Of a stretch of 64,000 nucleotides of DNA, positions 60,002 to 64,000 are shown one piece after another. Below the pieces are notes generated by a model. That model did not search any database. It was not told the origin of the DNA and saw only the letters and a program-made list of their open reading frames with translations. Position 1 is the first letter of the stretch, and each line of letters opens with the position of its first letter. The position numbers were made by a program, and so were the translations under genes. The stretch comes from Roseiarcus sp963772555 (lineage in GTDB: Bacteria > Pseudomonadota > Alphaproteobacteria > Rhizobiales > Beijerinckiaceae). The DNA lies in NCBI GenBank assembly GCA_963772555.1, contig CAVYXQ010000012.1, positions 65,714 through 129,713 of the forward strand, in the 5' to 3' direction.

Positions 60002-61005
60002 CCCTCGATGCGGCGGCTGCCGAGCCGCCCTTCGTTCTGGCGGTCCCGTCGAAGGGGAGGCTGCAGGAAAGCGCCGCCGCGTTCTTCGCCCGCGCCGGTC
60101 TCGAACTCGTGCAGGGGCGCGGCGCGCGCGACTATCGCGGGGCGATCGCCGGGCTGCCCGGCGTTGAAGTCGCCTATCTTTCCGCCGCCGAGATCGTCGG
60201 CCAGCTTGCCGCCGGCGCCGCCCATTTCGGCGTCACCGGCGAGGACCTGGTGCGGGAAAAGGTGGCCGACGCCGACGCGCGGCTCGAGCTTCTGGCGCCG
60301 CTCGGCTTCGGCCGCGCCAATGTCGTGGTCGCCGCGCCGCGGGCCTGGATCGACGTCCGCAACATGGCGGACGTCGAGGACGTCGCCTCCACCTATCGCG
60401 CCAGGCGCGGCGAGCGGATGCGGGTGGCGACGAAATACGTCAATCTCACCCGCCGCTTCTTTGCCGAGCACGGCGTCGCCGACTATCGCATCGTGGAGAG
60501 CCTTGGAGCAACGGAAGGCGCTCCTGCGGCCGGGGCGGCCGAGATCATCGTCGACATCACGACGACCGGCGCGACGCTGGCGGCGAATGCGCTGAAAGCG
60601 CTCGACGACGGCGTCATCCTGCGCTCCCAGGCGACGCTCGTCGCCTCGCTCGCCGCCCCATGGGGCCCGCGCGCCCGGACGAGCGCCCGCGCCATCCTCG
60701 ACCGGATCGCCGCGAGCGAAGAGGCTCGCGTGTCACGGGAGGTGCGGGCGCGGCTGCCGAGCCCGGCGCAGCCGGTGGTCGCGACGGCGTTCGAGCGCTT
60801 CGGCGCCGTTTCCGGCGCCGGCGAGGACGTGGATCCGCAGGGCTTCGTCGTCCTGCATTGCGCCCGCGGCAAGGTGGCCGACCTCGCCGGCTGGCTGTTG
60901 TCCCACGGCGCCGAGCGCGTCAGCGTCGTCGCGCTCGAACAGGCTTTCGACGCCCGCAACCCGCTCTACGACGCCTTGGAGAAGCGGATCGGAGCAGCGG
61001 CGTGA
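59998..61005 (+). CDS. hisG: ATP phosphoribosyltransferase catalytic subunit
   Basis: Condenses ATP and PRPP, committing to histidine synthesis. LAVPSKGRLQESAAAFFARA is the N-terminal signature; AHFGVTGEDLVREKV, VATKYVNLTRRFFAEHGV and AAEIIVDITTTGATLAANAL give the PRPP-binding region. 335 residues, the rhizobial variant of the short form, which depends on HisZ. Coupled to hisZ through ATGA. Confidence 0.95.
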   Translation: MTLDAAAAEPPFVLAVPSKGRLQESAAAFFARAGLELVQGRGARDYRGAIAGLPGVEVAYLSAAEIVGQLAAGAAHFGVTGEDLVREKVADADARLELLAPLGFGRANVVVAAPRAWIDVRNMADVEDVASTYRARRGERMRVATKYVNLTRRFFAEHGVADYRIVESLGATEGAPAAGAAEIIVDITTTGATLAANALKALDDGVILRSQATLVASLAAPWGPRARTSARAILDRIAASEEARVSREVRARLPSPAQPVVATAFERFGAVSGAGEDVDPQGFVVLHCARGKVADLAGWLLSHGAERVSVVALEQAFDARNPLYDALEKRIGAAA

Positions 61006-61021
61006 AACGTTCGGCTGGCTC

Positions 61022-62122
61022 CTATCGCGCGGCGCCCGGAGTGAAGGGCTGGAAGTCGAGGTCGTAGCCGAAATAGCGCGGGCCGACGAGTTCGAGGCCC
61101 TTGGGCGTCCGCCATTGCTCGGCGCACGGGTAGGCGAGCGCGACGACCCGGATGCCGTAGCGCATTCCGTCTGCGGTGACCGGCGCGCCGGTCTCGGCAT
61201 CGAGCAGCGTGATCATGTCGGGCGTCGTCACCACCGTCTTGCCGTCGATCTCCGCGATCAGGAATTCGTTCTGGAAGGCGATGCGCAACTTGTGGCCGCG
61301 ATGGCCGTCGAGCCCCTCGATCTCGGCCTCGCCGCGGGCGAAGCCGCCGACCGTGCGGCGCAGCACGTCCTTAACCCGTCCGTTGAAGATGATCTCGGCC
61401 CTAAGCGCCGCCCGCACCGCCTCGATCGGATCATCGTGCCGGGCGCGCGCCTCGCGCAGCGTGCGTCCGAGGTTGGCGCAGAGACTGAGCGTACCGCGCA
61501 CGATCGCCTGTTTCGCCAGCGCGCCCGTCATCGGATAGAAGGCGAGCAGCGCCGAACCGCCCATGTCGACGGTGGCCGAGCGGGCGAGGCGTTCGGTCCA
61601 GCGGTTGTTGATCGTCTCGAGCACCACCGAATTGCCCTTGTCGTCCCCGAGCACCATCGGCGTCGCCGAGACGCCGTGCATGCCGAAGGTCGTCATCTGC
61701 AGTTCTGGGAAGGCGCGGCCCATGCCGTCGCCATCGATCAGCGGCAGGCCGGTCGCCGCGGCGGCGACGAAGGGCGTCGTCGAATTGATGCCGCCGGCTT
61801 CGCCGCAGAGCAGGCCGTCGACCTGGCGGCCCATGAATTTCTCGAGCTTGCGCAAGGCGATGACGATCTCCTCGCCCTGCGGCAGCTTTTCCGTCATCAC
61901 TGTCGGCGCGCCCATCATGCAGACCGGCGCGATCAGCGCGTCGGCGGCGAAGCCGTCGACGTCGACGAGCCGGACCGGCCCGCGCCGGCGGATCGCCTCC
62001 TGCGCCATCAACTTGCCGATGTAGGGATCGCCGCCGCCTCCGGTGCCGAGGATCGCCCCGCCAGTGGCGATGTCATCGAGATCGGCGACCTCGATCGTGC
62101 GGATGAGCTTGAGATCGGTCAT
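61022..62122 (-). CDS. DUF917 family protein (copy 2)
   Basis: 366 residues. DIATGGAILGTGGGGDPYIG, CMMGAPTVMTEKLPQG, GLCGEAGGINSTTPF-like LLCGEAGGINSTTPFVAAAA and LPLIDGDGMGRAFPELQMTT are the conserved blocks of DUF917, a family found with hydantoinases and proposed to act on thiohydantoin or hydantoin-like compounds. Overlaps the preceding DUF917 gene by ATGA. Convergent with hisG. Confidence 0.9.
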   Translation of the reverse strand: MTDLKLIRTIEVADLDDIATGGAILGTGGGGDPYIGKLMAQEAIRRRGPVRLVDVDGFAADALIAPVCMMGAPTVMTEKLPQGEEIVIALRKLEKFMGRQVDGLLCGEAGGINSTTPFVAAAATGLPLIDGDGMGRAFPELQMTTFGMHGVSATPMVLGDDKGNSVVLETINNRWTERLARSATVDMGGSALLAFYPMTGALAKQAIVRGTLSLCANLGRTLREARARHDDPIEAVRAALRAEIIFNGRVKDVLRRTVGGFARGEAEIEGLDGHRGHKLRIAFQNEFLIAEIDGKTVVTTPDMITLLDAETGAPVTADGMRYGIRVVALAYPCAEQWRTPKGLELVGPRYFGYDLDFQPFTPGAAR

Positions 62123-63240
62123 GACGTCCCCTTCCCGATGCCGGCGGCATTCGAGGCGTGCAGCGGAACGAAGTCGAGATCGGTATAGCCGAAGGCCTTC
62201 GGGCCCACGACCTTCAGGGCTTCCGGCGTCTTCATGAGCTTGTGCGCCGGCAGCGCGAGGGTCGCGAGTTGCTGACCGTAGCGCAACATCTCGGTGGTGA
62301 CCGGCTCGCCGGTCTCGAGCTCCAGGTTCATGATCAGGTCGGGAACCATCACGACCGGCCGGCCATCGACGAACAGAATGAGATTCTCGTTCTGGATCGC
62401 GATCCGCGCCTCGGACCCCGCATGGTCGCCAAGGCCCGTGAGCCGCGCCTCGCCGACCGCGAAGCCGCCGCGCAATTCGCGCCGGACGTCGGCGACTTTG
62501 CCGGTGAAGAAGAGGCTCGCCCCCGTCGTCCCGATGAGCCGGTCGATGACGCTTTGCCGTTTCGCCCGCGCGGCGAGTATCGTCCGCCCGACCTCGAGCG
62601 CCTGGGTCAGCGTGCCGGGAACCGCGACCTTCTTGACATAGGCGCCGAGCATCGGCGTCGTCGCGAAGCCGGCGCCTGCGCCCATGTCGACGGCGATATG
62701 GCGGGCGAATCGCTCGAGCCAGTACATGTCGACGACCGACTTGAAGACCACGACATTGCCCTTGTCGTCGGCGATCGCCCCCGGCGAGGGATCGAGCCCA
62801 TAAATGAAGAACGTCGACATCTGCACTTCCGGAAAGGCGCGCCCCATGCCGTCGCCGTCGACGACCGGTAGCCCGGCATAGGCAGCGGTCAGCACCGGCT
62901 CGATCGAGTTGGAGCCGCCGATCTCGGCCGAGATCAGCGCCGAAACCTTGACCCCCGCCGCGTCCTCGACGCCACGCAGCGCCCGCAGGCACTCCTGCCC
63001 CTGCTTGATCTTCTCGATCCCGACGACCGGCGCGCCGATGGCCCCGACCGAGCCGATGTAATCGTCATCGGCGATCGCCTCGAGCGGCAACACGTCGACG
63101 GTCGCGCCTTTGCGCATCAGTTCGCGCGCCCTGAGCATGCCGATATAGGGATTGCCGCCGCCGCCCGTGCCGAGCAGCGCCGCGCCGAGCGAGAGCGGCA
63201 GGAGATCCGCCTCGGCAAGCGCGTAACGCTCACGCGACAT
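62119..63240 (-). CDS. DUF917 family protein (copy 1)
   Basis: 373 residues, paralogous to the next gene: LSLGAALLGTGGGGNPYIGM, VGAIGAPVVGIEKIKQGQEC, ISAEIGGSNSIEPVLTAAYA and LPVVDGDGMGRAFPEVQMST. The two copies share the order of all conserved blocks, so they may form a heteromeric enzyme or serve two substrates. It overlaps the 3' end of the hydantoinase gene by 11 bases and the next gene by four, giving one coupled operon. Confidence 0.9.
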   Translation of the reverse strand: MSRERYALAEADLLPLSLGAALLGTGGGGNPYIGMLRARELMRKGATVDVLPLEAIADDDYIGSVGAIGAPVVGIEKIKQGQECLRALRGVEDAAGVKVSALISAEIGGSNSIEPVLTAAYAGLPVVDGDGMGRAFPEVQMSTFFIYGLDPSPGAIADDKGNVVVFKSVVDMYWLERFARHIAVDMGAGAGFATTPMLGAYVKKVAVPGTLTQALEVGRTILAARAKRQSVIDRLIGTTGASLFFTGKVADVRRELRGGFAVGEARLTGLGDHAGSEARIAIQNENLILFVDGRPVVMVPDLIMNLELETGEPVTTEMLRYGQQLATLALPAHKLMKTPEALKVVGPKAFGYTDLDFVPLHASNAAGIGKGTS

Positions 63241-64000
63241 GCAGGTCTCCGACGACCTTGACATGCACCCTAGTCGCGTTGCCCGGCAGATAGGCGAGCG
63301 GCACGTCCTCGACGTCGACGACCTGGAGCGAATCGGCACGCGCCCCGGCCGCAACCGCGCTCGCCCTCGCCTTCTCCTCGGCGTCCTTGATGGCGTCCGC
63401 CCGGCTCATCGCGGCGAGAGAATAGACCCTGTCGGTCTCGCCCGATACCTGCGCGATGGCCGCGCCGACCGCGTTGGCGACGGCGAAATGGTGCGGCTTG
63501 ATCGCCTCGAGGCCGGCGATCCTGCCCTTCACCAAGATCGAGCCGCCGCCGACGACGATCACCGGCAGAGGCTCAGGCGACAGGCGGGAACGCTCGACCG
63601 CGGCTTCGAGCATGTCGGCGATGCGCGCCTCGGTGCGAGCAATTAGGTCGGGGTCGAGATGGGCGACCTTCGTGTGGTCGCCGAGGAAGGCGCGACCCGC
63701 CGCGACGACGATATCGCTCGTGGTCAGGGTCGACCCGCCGAACACCAGCGCGTCGGTGGTCAGCCGGTAGCCGACCGACCTCGGGCCGACGGTGACGCCG
63801 CGCGGGCCGTCGACGACCAGCGATCCGCCGCCGAGGCCGAAGGAGAAGACGTCCGGCATGCGGAAATTGGTGCGCACGCCGCCGACCTCGACCGCGACGG
63901 TCGCGGGCCGCGGAAAGCCCTTGTGCAGCGCGCCGACGTCCGAGGTCGTGCCGCCGATATCGACGACGATCGCTTCGGCGACGCCGGAGAGGAAGGCGGC
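63230..64000 (-). CDS. Hydantoinase/oxoprolinase family protein, C-terminal part
   Basis: 256 residues of a minus-strand gene that begins beyond the right edge. At the edge AEAIVVDIGGTTSDVGAL is the ASKHA phosphate-binding motif of hydantoinase A; FSFGLGGGSLVVDGPRGVTV, VVAAGRAFLGDHTKVAHLDP and PVIVVGGGSILVKGRIAGLE follow. ATP-dependent opening of a hydantoin or oxoproline-like ring is expected; the substrate is not evident. First gene seen of a hydantoinase-DUF917-DUF917 operon. Confidence 0.92.
   Translation of the reverse strand, partial: AAFLSGVAEAIVVDIGGTTSDVGALHKGFPRPATVAVEVGGVRTNFRMPDVFSFGLGGGSLVVDGPRGVTVGPRSVGYRLTTDALVFGGSTLTTSDIVVAAGRAFLGDHTKVAHLDPDLIARTEARIADMLEAAVERSRLSPEPLPVIVVGGGSILVKGRIAGLEAIKPHHFAVANAVGAAIAQVSGETDRVYSLAAMSRADAIKDAEEKARASAVAAGARADSLQVVDVEDVPLAYLPGNATRVHVKVVGDLHVA

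Overview
This window is GC-rich chromosomal DNA from an alphaproteobacterium, most likely a member of the Hyphomicrobiales (Rhizobiales). The evidence is gene content: the FtsZ-binding GST-like protein FzlA next to queG, a TIGR02301-type exported protein behind a Nudix gene, a hisZ-hisG pair, a murC-murB dcw fragment, a DUF465 protein, and aerobic-type CobB. No plasmid or phage backbone genes, rRNA or CRISPR array were seen. Genus cannot be fixed from the sequence alone.

Layout. 0-5.6 kb: J-domain protein edge, pdxH, a Nudix hydrolase, an exported protein, acyl-CoA dehydrogenase, a frameshifted Sua5/TsaC gene and a Tat-type exported protein. 5.7-9.7 kb: a complete araBAD operon. 9.9-13.7 kb: murC-murB-cobB. 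13.7-18.8 kb (minus strand): flavin reductase, then pgeF, a MidA-like methyltransferase, lgt, a P-loop sulfotransferase-like protein and a class IV aminotransferase. 19-22.8 kb: membrane protein, pncA, fzlA, queG, DUF465. 23-33.8 kb: a split transglutaminase/DUF2126 gene, Rrf2 regulator, SDR, a circularly permuted D-amino-acid-oxidase-like flavoprotein, cbiD, a frameshifted extradiol dioxygenase-like VOC gene, an aspartic-protease-like protein, and a DnaA-domain-IV-only protein. 33.87-35.57 kb: a tRNA-Thr(GGT) gene and, 1.6 kb downstream of its 3' end, a damaged second copy of that 3' end. The two bracket a frameshifted secreted lipase gene and look like the scars of an integrated element. 36-44.7 kb: L,D-transpeptidase, lutABC lactate oxidation operon, pncB, and an Ada-like DNA repair protein.

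44.7-56.3 kb looks like a catabolic insertion: two CUT1-type sugar ABC transporters, the second followed by a nucleoside hydrolase. The solute-binding-protein gene of the second system is cut by a 934-bp IS5-family element. Removing the element and one TTA target duplication restores the reading frame exactly. A deleted remnant of the 3' end of a mechanosensitive channel gene lies before the second system, and the intact channel gene lies after it in the same orientation, so the cassette sits between direct repeats. 58.9-61 kb holds hisZ-hisG. The right edge holds a hydantoinase/oxoprolinase gene followed by two DUF917 genes.

Caution: at least four chromosomal genes (sua5, DUF2126, VOC, lipase) carry frame breaks, besides the transposase. 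This could be real decay or sequencing/assembly error. The sua5 case, an extra A in a gene that is usually essential, argues for at least some error.
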